This document shows positions 8,589 through 17,404 of a stretch of 64,000 nucleotides of DNA, in pieces; positions within the stretch are counted from its first letter, which is position 1, and each line of letters begins with the position of its first letter. The stretch lies in NCBI GenBank assembly GCA_963742875.1, contig CAVUNO010000017.1, positions 496,001 to 560,000 of the forward strand, written 5' to 3'. The position numbers and the translations under genes were made by a program. The stretch is from Bog-532 sp963742875 (GTDB lineage: Bacteria; Actinomycetota; Actinomycetes; Streptosporangiales; Streptosporangiaceae). The notes below the pieces were generated by a model that had not been told where the DNA came from, searched no databases, and was given only the letters and a program-made list of their open reading frames with translations.

Positions 8589-8785
8589 GGCGCCGCTAGG
8601 CCCAGCACGGCTGTTGCGAATCCGACGGCCAGGGCGGTGCCGATGTGCCACAGCCGAGCCTCACCGGGCTCGCGCCGACCTTGCTTTCTGCCATCCGCCG
8701 TTCGTCGCAGCCTAGTGAGATCTGCTCTCACATCCGTGAACCTAGTGCTGTCGTCGTCAGCAGGGCTACAGGACCTGGTGGACAT
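8585..8785 (-). CDS. Small membrane-tail protein (first gene of trio)
   Basis: The frame gives 66 residues: a basic N-terminal part (RLRRTADGRKQGRREPGEAR) and one C-terminal transmembrane helix (LWHIGTALAVGFATAVLGL). The start is uncertain; a GTG at 8731 would give 48 residues. The stop overlaps the ATG of the next tiny gene by four bases. I do not recognise the family. Confidence 0.45.
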   Translation of the reverse strand: MSTRSCSPADDDSTRFTDVRADLTRLRRTADGRKQGRREPGEARLWHIGTALAVGFATAVLGLAAP

Positions 8786-8963
8786 CCCTCATCTGCAACG
8801 CGGCTTCCGCTGAACCGGTTGCGGAAATTAGGAGCGTAAGATCCGATTGTGTCGCGTTGTCCTATCTTTCCGGCGGCGGCGAACAGGGTACGTCCGGGCT
8901 GAACGCCACGCTCGCTACCGTGTCGGTGCGGCCCGTGAGGGTTTGCGCTGCTAACGTGTCCCG

Positions 8964-10098
8964 GTGGCCTCGCTGGGACGACCTTCACGGGTCGAAGTCC
9001 CTGAGCAATGGCTGCGCCTAAATGAAGTATGCCCTTACTACAATGTTCCCTATTGACTTTCCATTGGAGCAGCTGAAACTCTATCCAGCGACGACTCGGG
9101 TTCTTGATCCATTTTGCGGTCGAGGTACGACGATCTACGCAGTGCGCCTGGCTGGTCTACCGCGGTCGGTGTGGACGTTAATCCAGTGGCGGTGGCGATT
9201 GCTCGGGCGAAGTTGGCGAAGGCGTCGTTGGCTTCCGTCGTCGGTCTGGCACACGCCCTGTTGTCCGAGGCTGTCGGAGAGATTCCGCAGGGAGAGTTCT
9301 GGCGGTGGTGCTTCCACCCCGATACACTTCGCGAGATTGTGACGCTACGTCAAAAGTTGCTGTGTATCAACGACACGCCGGCGTCTGAGCTGTTGCGGGC
9401 TGTACTCCTGGGTGCGCTACACGGGCCACGGAACGTAGGCGAACCTTCATATTTGTCGAACCAGATGCCGCGAACGTACGCCTCAAAGCCTGATTACGCA
9501 GTGAAGTTCTGGCGGGCACGAGACCTCAAGCCAGTAAGAGTGAACACCCTTTCTGTCATCCGCAGGAGGGCGGAACGACTATTGACCGAGCTGCCCCCCA
9601 GAGCGGGCGGCCGCGTAGTTTTGGGTGACGCCACTACTAGTATCGAGCAAATGCGGTCGAAGTTCGATCTGATCGTGACATTGCCGCCCTATTACGCGAT
9701 GCGGACCTATGTCTCCGACCAGTGGCTGTGTACATAGTTCATTGGCGGTCCGCCGGAGGTGCCATACACAACGGTGACTGTTGGTCAAATCGCGCTGCAA
9801 CCAAATCGGACAGCTTTTACCTCTGCTCTAGCCGCAACCTGGCGCGTCGTTGCACGGCGCAGCCGCACCGGCGCGAAGCTCGTCATCCGCTTCGGCACGC
9901 TACCATCCGCCAAGACCGGCCCGAGCAGATGATTCTTGCATCACTGTGCGAGTCAGCCGCTGGATGGGTCGTTCGGAATGTATGTCCGGTACAGCCGCCA
10001 GCGAAGAAGAACCGTCAGGCGTCTCAGTTCCGCAAGGCCGGGTCGCCGTCAGCGAAGTCGATGTCACTGCGGAGCTGGTTGCCAGACCTAGGCGGTGA
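8964..10098 (+). pseudogene. Decayed DNA methyltransferase upstream of nurA-herA
   Basis: The gene can be followed through at least four frame changes. GTG 8964 starts VEVPEQWLRLNEVCPYY, the frame shifts near 9043 to MFPIDFPLEQ and VLDPFCGRGTT (SAM-binding motif I), again near 9160 to SVGVDVNPVAVA-like sequence, and reaches the catalytic region as TLPPYYAMRTYVSDQWL. In intact relatives this is SPPYY, so the first residue of the motif is changed. An in-frame TAG follows at 9733-9735 and the sequence resumes as FIGGPPEVPYTTV. Later pieces end with EVDVTAEL. The family is a site-specific DNA methylase. Its position 60 bases before nurA-herA suggests it once modified host DNA for that system. Activity is not expected. 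Confidence 0.8.
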
Positions 10099-10158
10099 CC
10101 GCCTGGCTGCGCCGTGTCGTCGAGCATGGCAGGATGCTTCTAGCTATGCCAAAAGGCC

Positions 10159-11304
10159 ATGGTTCCCTGTGTTAGGGGTTCCTCTGTGTTTCAACCTGAC
10201 CAGCTCCCCGAACTCAAGAGGTTGATCAGCGAGCAGGCCGCTCGCGACAAGGCTCTGCTTGACCAACGCTTGGACGAGGTTCGGGCAATCGGCCCGGTGC
10301 GGATCATCAAGCCGCGCAGCGCCACCTCTGTCGCCTTGATGGCGGCGGACGGTGGCAATAACAGGGTCGCGTTCAACCCGTTCTATCTCCAGGTTATTCG
10401 CGTCGTGGACTCGCACGGCAAGGAACTGTTCACGGATGTCGTGTCGCCGACTAGCGACGTCAGAGAGCTTAGCAAGCGGCATCTGGACAACTCCGGTGCA
10501 CACACTCCGCTGGGGCGGCTAATGCTCGACCTTGGAGTAAGCGACCTGCATCAACTGTCGCCCATGATGACCTCCGAATCCACGGGATGGGTTCTGACTT
10601 ACCGTGACTTGTGTGAGTGGGCTACCTTGTATGAGCTGATCTGCTCTCGCCGTTTCGCCCAAGACACCTTGCTCGTCCACGATGGGCTACTGCGCTGCAT
10701 GCTGTTTCGCGGCGAGCTGTTCATCAAGATGTACCAGTTGATCAAAGGGCACATCAACCGGGTCTTCGCCGAAGACCGCCGACGCATCTGGCTCGTGGGG
10801 CTGGCCAAGCAAACGGAGGTGCTAGAGCACTACCGGCTGGCGATTTCCCTATCGCGGATCTTTGAGCGAGGTTCCCCTTGCTTTGTGGCGGTTCCTGAGA
10901 AAATGCAGGAGCGCGTCTACCGCCGGGCGGAGTACACGCGCCGTCCCGGCGATACCTCGACCAAAGAGAAGCCGAACTTCAACATGGGCGCGATGCACTT
11001 CGTCCGCTTCGGGTCTCGATCCGGGGACCCGGTGTGGACTGTAGACCTGCTCGACTGCCAGAAAGCTGACGCGCAAGCCGTATTTGGTTATCTGCTCACC
11101 AACGCTGTCGCTGGCTTCCCGGTTCCATTCTACCCGAACTGTCTTCAGCAAGCCGACAATCATTCGCGTGTCGCCGACCTGGACCTCGACATCGTCGAGG
11201 ACAACTTGATCGACGCGATCCGCTGCCAGGTCGGTCCGGATCTCGCTCCGATCATCGACGAGCTGCGGATAGCCACCGACGTGGCCGCCCGTCGATATGA
11301 ATAG
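10159..11304 (+). CDS. nurA: NurA-domain 5'-3' nuclease
   Basis: This intact 381-residue protein shows the NurA fold signature: a first metal-binding aspartate in ALMAADGGNNRV (D64) and a second in LLVHDGLLR (D175), then a long central helical region and a C-terminal FPVPFYPNCLQQAD block. NurA nucleases work with the HerA ATPase as a ring-shaped DNA end-processing or DNA-degrading complex. The herA gene follows after 32 bases on the same strand, so the two are almost certainly one operon. The start at 10159 has a weak AAAAGG site in front. The length fits the family. The upstream methyltransferase is decayed while this gene is intact. Confidence 0.8.
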   Translation: MVPCVRGSSVFQPDQLPELKRLISEQAARDKALLDQRLDEVRAIGPVRIIKPRSATSVALMAADGGNNRVAFNPFYLQVIRVVDSHGKELFTDVVSPTSDVRELSKRHLDNSGAHTPLGRLMLDLGVSDLHQLSPMMTSESTGWVLTYRDLCEWATLYELICSRRFAQDTLLVHDGLLRCMLFRGELFIKMYQLIKGHINRVFAEDRRRIWLVGLAKQTEVLEHYRLAISLSRIFERGSPCFVAVPEKMQERVYRRAEYTRRPGDTSTKEKPNFNMGAMHFVRFGSRSGDPVWTVDLLDCQKADAQAVFGYLLTNAVAGFPVPFYPNCLQQADNHSRVADLDLDIVEDNLIDAIRCQVGPDLAPIIDELRIATDVAARRYE

Positions 11305-11336
11305 CAGAACCGTATGTCATCCGGAACTGAGGAAAC

Positions 11337-13529
11337 ATGACCCTGTTTGAGCGTGACCACGTCGTCGGCGTCTTCCGCGGCTTCTCTGAAGGCGGCATGG
11401 AGTTCCATGCCGACATCGTGATGCCCTACCGCGACGAATTCCAAGCCATCCCGATGCACGGCCAGTTCGTGCTTGTGCAACTGGAACATGAACACGAAGC
11501 AGTATTCGGCCGGATCACCAGTATCGCCTCGCAAGGCCGACTCACCTCACCGGTTGGCGAGGACTATGCTGTACGGGCTGTACGAGACCAGCGGCCCATT
11601 CCCGATGAACTGCGCGACCAGTACCTCAAATACAAGGTCGACATCCGGGTTCTTGGGGTACTGCGCGAAGAGGCAGCGAAGCTGATTTTCGTGCCGAGCC
11701 ATCGGCGACTGCCCCACGTCGGCGCCAAGGTTGCTTTTCTTAGTCCGGAACTGCTAGCTGAGGTCGCTAATGCCAACGACAAAGCCGAAGATACCGCCGA
11801 AATTGGATTTCTTGCTTATGGCGAGTTTATCTACTCTGGCAGTGATCCCCGCGCTCCCGCTGAACCATGGATGGTCACTATGTCACCGGCCATTATCCCT
11901 AGGTTCCAGATCAGTAAGCTCGTCTCGCGGCGCAGCTTCGTCTTCGCCCGTGCCGGGTTCGGTAAATCTAACCTCGTCAAGCTACTGTTCTCCAAGCTCT
12001 ACGCCACCGACCCCAACGTCAAACGCCGCAATGGGACCCAGGTACCCGTTGGCACCGTGATTTTCGACCCCGACGGTGAATACTTCTGGCCCGACCACCA
12101 CGGACGCCCCGGGCTCTGCGACGTCGTTGATTTGACTGACAGGCTCGTGGTCTTCACCAACCGCCAGGCGCCCAGCCGGACCTACGCATCTTTCGTCGTG
12201 GATGGCGTGAAGCTCGACATACGCCAGTTGTCTGCGGCTCGCGTGATCGGGTTGGCGCTGGCAGCGGAGAAACAAGATCAGCAGAATGTAGTCAAACTAA
12301 GGGGTCTGTCAGCGGACAGGTGGCGTGAACTCGTCAACATGATCCAGAAGGACCGGTACGACGCCGATCCACGCCGTGTGGCCAAGTTGCTTGGCATCAC
12401 GATCAACGAGAAGGGTGGCGAAGACGTACAGGTCACCGCCGCCGTCGCCAACATGGTGCGGGTCGTACGCGAACTGCACGATCCTTCAAGCCAGCTGCTG
12501 CGTGCGTTGAAGGCCGCGCTAGCCGACGGCAAACTTTGCGTCGTCGACATTTCTCAGATGCGCGGCCCACAAGGACTGCAACTCGCTGGCATCATCCTCA
12601 GCGATATCTTTGAGTATAACCAGGAACAGTTCACCGAAGCCGAACCGCGTATTATCCCCACCATTGCCGTGGTGGAGGAGGCTCAATCGGTCCTCGCATC
12701 GTCAGGAAACCGCGACGACGGTCCGTTCGCGACCTGGGTAAAGGAAGGTCGCAAATACGACCTGGGGGCCTTCCTCATCACACAGCAGCCGGGTAGCATT
12801 CCTGCCGAACTCGTCAGCCAGGGTGACAACTTCTTCGTGTTCCACCTTCTTGCCGAAGGTGATCTCACCGCACTCAAACGTGCCAATGCACACTTTTCTG
12901 GCGACATCTTAGCTGCATTGCTTAATGAGCCCCTTGTGGGTCACAGCGTGTTCTGGTCAAGCGCACCAGGCACTGACACGCACGCCAAGCCCTATCCACT
13001 GTCGGTACGCGTGCTCGACTTCAACCAGACCCACCAACTGCTGGACGCCGACTATCGGGGAAAGCCACTCGACAACTACGCAGCTAAGCTGCGGCAGCGG
13101 TTCTCCTCTGCCTTCTCTGCCGCAATAAAACAAACGTTGCCGGGCACCGATGTTGCCGCTGATCCTGCCGAAGCCGATGTTCCATCCGAGCCCTTCGACG
13201 CTGACGCTGCCTACCGTGCTGCGGCCATCGCCCGGCTTCGTGCTGATCACAGCTTCCAGCGCGAGATCACATCTAAAGGCATGTGGTGGTGGCGACTTGC
13301 CCAGCAGTTGCGCCACTACGGGCCGGGTGACGAGATCCTCGGTGAGGAGGAAGGGTTCAATTGGGGTCTAAGTGTTGCAGAGCAGGCCATGAATGAGATG
13401 TTTGGGAGAGATAGATTCAAGAAGGAACAACGCGAGTATAAGGGCGGCAGATCGCTGGTCTGGGTGACCGCGGTTCCAAAGGATGAGACCAGCGGGAAGA
13501 TTCCAAGTGATCAGGAACCGCTTGGTTGA
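11337..13529 (+). CDS. herA: HerA-type DNA-translocating ATPase
   Basis: The 730-residue protein has an N-terminal HAS-barrel-like region (residues 1-160), then a FtsK/HerA RecA-type ATPase: Walker A ARAGFGKS (about 204-211), a conserved VIFDPDGEYF strand (about 241-250), and a Walker B region PTIAVVEEAQSVLA (about 441-455). The GRKYDLGAFLITQQPGSIP segment that follows is typical of HerA. The C-terminal 130 residues are less conserved and may contact DNA. The start is supported by GAGGAAAC directly before the ATG. It pairs with the upstream NurA. Hexameric HerA with nuclease partners (SIR2, DUF4297) is established as anti-phage; NurA as the partner here makes a defensive or repair role likely. 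Confidence 0.88.
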   Translation: MTLFERDHVVGVFRGFSEGGMEFHADIVMPYRDEFQAIPMHGQFVLVQLEHEHEAVFGRITSIASQGRLTSPVGEDYAVRAVRDQRPIPDELRDQYLKYKVDIRVLGVLREEAAKLIFVPSHRRLPHVGAKVAFLSPELLAEVANANDKAEDTAEIGFLAYGEFIYSGSDPRAPAEPWMVTMSPAIIPRFQISKLVSRRSFVFARAGFGKSNLVKLLFSKLYATDPNVKRRNGTQVPVGTVIFDPDGEYFWPDHHGRPGLCDVVDLTDRLVVFTNRQAPSRTYASFVVDGVKLDIRQLSAARVIGLALAAEKQDQQNVVKLRGLSADRWRELVNMIQKDRYDADPRRVAKLLGITINEKGGEDVQVTAAVANMVRVVRELHDPSSQLLRALKAALADGKLCVVDISQMRGPQGLQLAGIILSDIFEYNQEQFTEAEPRIIPTIAVVEEAQSVLASSGNRDDGPFATWVKEGRKYDLGAFLITQQPGSIPAELVSQGDNFFVFHLLAEGDLTALKRANAHFSGDILAALLNEPLVGHSVFWSSAPGTDTHAKPYPLSVRVLDFNQTHQLLDADYRGKPLDNYAAKLRQRFSSAFSAAIKQTLPGTDVAADPAEADVPSEPFDADAAYRAAAIARLRADHSFQREITSKGMWWWRLAQQLRHYGPGDEILGEEEGFNWGLSVAEQAMNEMFGRDRFKKEQREYKGGRSLVWVTAVPKDETSGKIPSDQEPLG

Positions 13530-13583
13530 GAATGATGCTGCTGGCAGATTCCTTACGCAGCGAGATCCTGGCATAGTTCCGGG

Positions 13584-13598
13584 GGCAGTGTTGCGTTG
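13584..13598. repeat. IS6-like terminal sequence, copy 1
   Basis: The 15-base GGCAGTGTTGCGTTG lies 55 bases after the herA stop and just ahead of an IS6-like transposase fragment. An identical copy is at 17372-17386. It resembles the outer end of IS6-family elements. Confidence 0.55.
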
Positions 13599-13621
13599 TT
13601 TGAGCGCGGCGGCATGCTCCG

Positions 13622-13810
13622 GGCGACCGGTGGTTCGCCGATGAGACCTACGTCAAGGTCGCCGGGCGATGGACCTACCTGTACCGGGCGATCGACCAGC
13701 ACGGCCAGGTCATCGATGTGCTGCTGTCTGAGCGGCGCGACCTGGCCGCTGCCCGGCGGTTCTTCACCCGGGCGCTGCGCGCCGGCACGATCCCGGCCGC
13801 AGCGGACAGA
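13622..13810 (+). pseudogene. IS6-family transposase fragment
   Basis: The frame DRWFADETYVKVAGRWTYLY, followed by RAIDQHGQVIDVLLSERRDL and AARRFFTRAL, is the first catalytic-aspartate block and following strands of an IS6-type transposase. Nothing before the DRWFADETY block and nothing after about 60 residues is present. The remnant starts soon after the IS6-like terminus at 13584. Confidence 0.8.
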
Positions 13811-14127
13811 CCTGAAGCTCAGTCACGGCACGTGACTGCACACCGGATCTCGTCCGCTCCTTATCCGCCTGAACGGCCGCGAGATCGACAAGGCTCATCC
13901 CTTCGACCGTCCAGATTGGGGTTCTGTGCCGGACTGCTGTGGGCGTAACGAGTGTCCCGTGTAGGGCACCCTGGGGAGAATCTTCACCGGGCGGGGTATA
14001 TGGGACGCCGCTGAGCGGGTAGGGCCTGCCGCCTGGAAAGTTCGCGTAGAGGGTTCGTCTACTGCGACCGTGCGCCTCGGCCTTCCGCCCGGGACCACCC
14101 CACCGGTCGTGCCATAGTGTCGGGATC
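13811..14127. other. Intergenic stretch after IS6 remnant, no gene seen
   Basis: Only unsupported minus-strand frames cross this stretch. It should contain the promoter of the methyltransferase gene at 14128. Confidence 0.4.
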
Positions 14128-14814
14128 ATGAGCCAGACCTATTGGCGGGACGCGACAGCGGATGAGGCGATGCAGGACGAGCACGCGTTCGTCTGGACGG
14201 CGATGCTCGATACGATCGACATCAACCTCGTCGGGAAGCGGGTTCTCGACGTGGGGTGCAACCGGGGCGGGTTCCTCCGGCTGCTCTCCGACCGGTGCGG
14301 CATCGCCGAGGGTTTCGGTTACGACCCAGCCTCGGGCGCGATCGAGGACGCCCGTCGGCTCGCCGGGCAGCGGCCCCTCCAGTTCGAGGCTGCCGGCACG
14401 GTGCCTGCCGGATGGCGTGGCCTCGATGCAGCGTTCAGCCACGAGGTGCTCTACTTGCTCCACGACCTCCGCGTCCACGCCCGGACGATCTTCGACGCCC
14501 TGGTGCCCGGTGGCGTGTACTACGCGGTTATGGGTGTTCACACCGGCAGCCCGCTGATGGCGGCGTGGCATCGCGCCAACGTAGAGGAGCTGCATCTGCC
14601 CGAGCTGTACGACGTCGACGAGGTGGTCGCCGTCTTCGAGGCTGCAGGTTTCGACGCAGCAGCCGCCCGGCTCGCGGTCCGATTCGTGCCCGCCAGCCGC
14701 TGCGGGCACCACGACCCGGGCGGCCTGCTCGGCTGGCTCGACTATTACTGCGACCAGAAGCTCCTGCTCCGCTTCAGCCGCGGAGCAGAGTCCAGCGCCG
14801 GCCCCACCGGTTGA
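14128..14814 (+). CDS. Class I SAM-dependent methyltransferase
   Basis: This 228-residue protein has the Rossmann methyltransferase motif I VLDVGCNRGGFLRLL (residues about 39-53), an acidic strand (GFGYDPASG) and a post-motif block PAGWRGLDAAFSHEVLYLL. The closing part DYYCDQKLLLRFSR is typical of small actinobacterial methyltransferases acting on small molecules. The substrate cannot be deduced. The N-terminus MSQTYWRDATADEAMQDEH fits the family start. The gene stands alone on the plus strand. Confidence 0.8.
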   Translation: MSQTYWRDATADEAMQDEHAFVWTAMLDTIDINLVGKRVLDVGCNRGGFLRLLSDRCGIAEGFGYDPASGAIEDARRLAGQRPLQFEAAGTVPAGWRGLDAAFSHEVLYLLHDLRVHARTIFDALVPGGVYYAVMGVHTGSPLMAAWHRANVEELHLPELYDVDEVVAVFEAAGFDAAAARLAVRFVPASRCGHHDPGGLLGWLDYYCDQKLLLRFSRGAESSAGPTG

Positions 14815-14905
14815 GGCCCGGCTCGTCAAGCACGAAGGGGCGCCTTGCAAGCGCGACGCGGTTGTTGCACCGAGGGATCGGCTTTCGGGCGCATGTTTCT
14901 TCTCG

Positions 14906-15244
14906 CTACGGATGCATCGCGGGCGCGTACGAGAGGCCGATGATCGCACCCTCGCTTGACTGCAGTCGAGCGACGGTCTGTCCCCACGGCTCGGTACGTG
15001 CGTCGTGCAGCAGCGTGAAGCCCTTGTCCTTCAACTCGTTCGCAGCGACCTGGACGGTGTCAGCGTCCGCGACCTCGAACTCGACGCTCGCCTGCGGCAC
15101 CGGTCGCTCCACTGGCCAGTCAGGCGTGCCGAAGCACGCCTGCGCAGCCTGAGACAGCGGCCAGATCCCTCCGCGCGGCCGGGTGAGGTGGTGACGGAGC
15201 GGCATGACAATTGAGGCTATTGGTACTGAACAGAAATTGATCAC
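14906..15244 (-). pseudogene. VOC (glyoxalase-like) protein, C-terminal half
   Basis: Residues from PQASVEFEVADADTVQVAA to the end (ELKDKGFTLLHDARTEPWGQ, then IIGLSYAPAMHP) match the second beta-alpha-beta-beta-beta module of a vicinal oxygen chelate protein. The first module, with its own metal ligand, is missing: the preceding residues are not VOC-like. It is probably a truncated gene, although a short translated form cannot be excluded. Confidence 0.6.
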
Positions 15245-15521
15245 GAGGTGGCTATCTCATAGACCACCCGTCCGGGACGTGACCTGCAATTCACCGAATG
15301 CAATTACAGATATGTTGCGAGCATGTTTCAGATCCGGGCGTGAATATTAACAAGAGATTTCGGTACGAGCAGATGCGTATGACTCATAGCCCGCACTAAC
15401 GGGACCTTCGGCCCTGCGCCGGCCGTAGATCTGGCGGGAGTTTTGACGACATGCGTTCTTGGTTTTAAATGCACGATTGTTGATCTTCATGCTAATTCCA
15501 TCAAGCACAAGGAGTCATACC

Positions 15522-17336
15522 ATGACTAGGCCGATTCTCGTGACTGACCGAGCCCCGGCAAGTGATATCCAGCTGACCATATGGGTGGACGAGATTGCGG
15601 AGTTGACCAAGCCTGATCACATCGAATGGTGCGACGGCTCGTACCCTGAATGGCTGCGCCTGACCAATCTTCTGGTCGAGCAGGGCACATTCACCAGGCT
15701 CGACCCGGAGATCCTGCCGAACAGCTTCCATTGTGCCTCCGATCCGAGCGACGTTGCGCGCGTCGAGGACAGGACCTTCATCTGCTCGGAAGAGCAAGAG
15801 GACGCCGGGCCTACGAACAACTGGATCGCCCCGGACGAGATGCGGAAGACCTTCGCTGTTCTTTTCAATGGCTGCATGCGGGGCCGCACCATGTATGTGG
15901 TCCCATTCTGCATGGGGCCGCTGGACAGCGACCTCTCCCAGCTCGGCGTGGAGATCACCGACTCGGCCTACGTGGCGGTATCGATGCGGATCATGACGAG
16001 GATGGGGGCGCCCGCGCTGCGGCTTATCGAGGAACGCGGCTCGTTCGTCCGCGCCGTGCACTCGGTCGGTGCCCCGCTGCAGCCGGGCCAGGCGGATGTG
16101 CCGTGGCCGTGCAACCCGGACAAGTACATCTCGCATTTCCCGGAGACCCGGGAGATCTGGTCCTACGGTTCCGGCTACGGCGGGAACGCGCTGCTCGGCA
16201 AGAAGTGCTACGCGCTGCGGATCGCGTCGGTGATGGCGCGGGATGAGGGCTGGCTGGCCGAGCACATGCTCATCCTCAAGATCACCCCGCCCGATGGCCA
16301 GGCGAGGTACATCGCGGCCGCCTTCCCGTCCGCGTGCGGCAAGACCAACCTGGCCATGCTGCAGCCCTCCATCCCGGGCTGGAAGGTCGAGACCGTTGGC
16401 GACGACATCGCCTGGATGCGGTTCGGCGCGGACGGCCGGCTGTACGCGATCAACCCGGAGGCCGGCTTCTTCGGCGTCGCACCCGGAACCAGTGAAGTCA
16501 CGAACGCCAACGCGATCGCGACCCTGTGGGGCAACAGCATCTTCACCAACGTCGCGCTGACCGACGACGGCGACGTGTGGTGGGAGGGCCTGACCGACGA
16601 GCCGCCCGCGCACCTGACCGACTGGAAGGGCCGCGACTGGACGCCCGGCTCGCCGGAACTCACCGCCCACCCCAACTCCCGGTTCACCACCCCGGCCAGC
16701 CAGTGCCCGATCATCGCGCCGGAATGGGACGATCCCGAGGGCGTGCCGATCTCGGCGATCTTGTTCGGCGGCAGGCGCGCCAGCACCGTGCCGCTGGTGA
16801 TCGAGTCCTTCGACTGGGCGCACGGCGTGTTCCTTGGCGCCAACATCGCCTCCGAGAAGACCGCGGCCGCGGAGGGCAAGGTCGGGGAACTGCGCCGTGA
16901 CCCGTTCGCGATGCTGCCGTTCTGCGGCTACAACATGGGCGACTACTTCGCGCACTGGCTAGATATCGGCCGTTCCGCCGACGCCGCCAAACTGCCGCGC
17001 ATCTACTTCGTCAACTGGTTCCGCAAGAACGCCGCCGGCAAGTTCGTCTGGCCGGGCTTCGGCGAGAACGGCCGTGTCCTGAAGTGGGTCATCGAACGGC
17101 TCTCCGGCGACGCCCAGGCGGCCGTCACCCCGATCGGCAGGATCCCGACACGGGATGCCCTCGATACCGATGGACTGGACATCGGTGAGGATGACCTCAA
17201 CCTCCTGCTCTCCGTCGACGCCGAAACATGGAAGGGAGAGGCCGCGCTCATCTTCGAGCACCTGCGCACCTTCGGCGACCACCTGCCCAACCCGCTGTGG
17301 GACCAGTACACCGATCTGCTCGACCGGCTCGGCTGA
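15522..17336 (+). CDS. pckG: Phosphoenolpyruvate carboxykinase (GTP)
   Basis: The 604-residue enzyme catalyses oxaloacetate plus GTP to phosphoenolpyruvate, CO2 and GDP, the committed step of gluconeogenesis. It carries the PEPCK kinase motif with its signature cysteine (AAAFPSACGKTNLAML, about residues 266-281), the metal-binding VGDDIAWMRF, the substrate region RSYGSGYGGNALLGKKC-like (here WSYGSGYGGNALLGKKC) and the GTP-binding region around MLPFCGYNMGDYF. Length is standard. The ATG at 15522 was chosen because AAGGAG lies seven bases upstream; an in-frame start at 15459 lacks support. Downstream the sequence meets an IS6-like scar after 35 bases. Confidence 0.97.
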   Translation: MTRPILVTDRAPASDIQLTIWVDEIAELTKPDHIEWCDGSYPEWLRLTNLLVEQGTFTRLDPEILPNSFHCASDPSDVARVEDRTFICSEEQEDAGPTNNWIAPDEMRKTFAVLFNGCMRGRTMYVVPFCMGPLDSDLSQLGVEITDSAYVAVSMRIMTRMGAPALRLIEERGSFVRAVHSVGAPLQPGQADVPWPCNPDKYISHFPETREIWSYGSGYGGNALLGKKCYALRIASVMARDEGWLAEHMLILKITPPDGQARYIAAAFPSACGKTNLAMLQPSIPGWKVETVGDDIAWMRFGADGRLYAINPEAGFFGVAPGTSEVTNANAIATLWGNSIFTNVALTDDGDVWWEGLTDEPPAHLTDWKGRDWTPGSPELTAHPNSRFTTPASQCPIIAPEWDDPEGVPISAILFGGRRASTVPLVIESFDWAHGVFLGANIASEKTAAAEGKVGELRRDPFAMLPFCGYNMGDYFAHWLDIGRSADAAKLPRIYFVNWFRKNAAGKFVWPGFGENGRVLKWVIERLSGDAQAAVTPIGRIPTRDALDTDGLDIGEDDLNLLLSVDAETWKGEAALIFEHLRTFGDHLPNPLWDQYTDLLDRLG

Positions 17337-17359
17337 ACCACGAGAGAGGGGAGAGGGAC

Positions 17360-17404
17360 ATGACACGCAGCGGCAGTGTTGCGTTGGCTGATCGGTGCGC
17401 CTGA
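17360..17404 (+). pseudogene. Aborted gene start after pckG, cut by IS6-like end
   Basis: A strong GGGAGAGGG ribosome site is followed by ATG and 14 codons (MTRSGSVALADRCA) before a stop. From 17372 the codons lie in IS6-like terminal sequence. It looks like the 5' end of a former downstream gene joined to the IS scar. Confidence 0.35.
17372..17386. repeat. IS6-like terminal sequence, copy 2
   Basis: This is the same 15 bases as at 13584-13598. It marks the point where the helix-turn-helix of the LAL regulator is cut off. Confidence 0.55.

Noticed and set aside
8728..8988. 86-codon minus-strand frame upstream of the tiny-gene trio
   Set aside because: No motif; it overlaps the methyltransferase start on the other strand, which has clear homology.
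13764..14129. 121-codon minus-strand frame overlapping the IS6 remnant
   Set aside because: It runs antisense through the IS6 fragment and intergenic DNA without any recognised feature.
15501..16955. 484-codon minus-strand frame opposite pckG
   Set aside because: The plus-strand frame is an unmistakable PEP carboxykinase; the opposite frame is a high-GC artefact.
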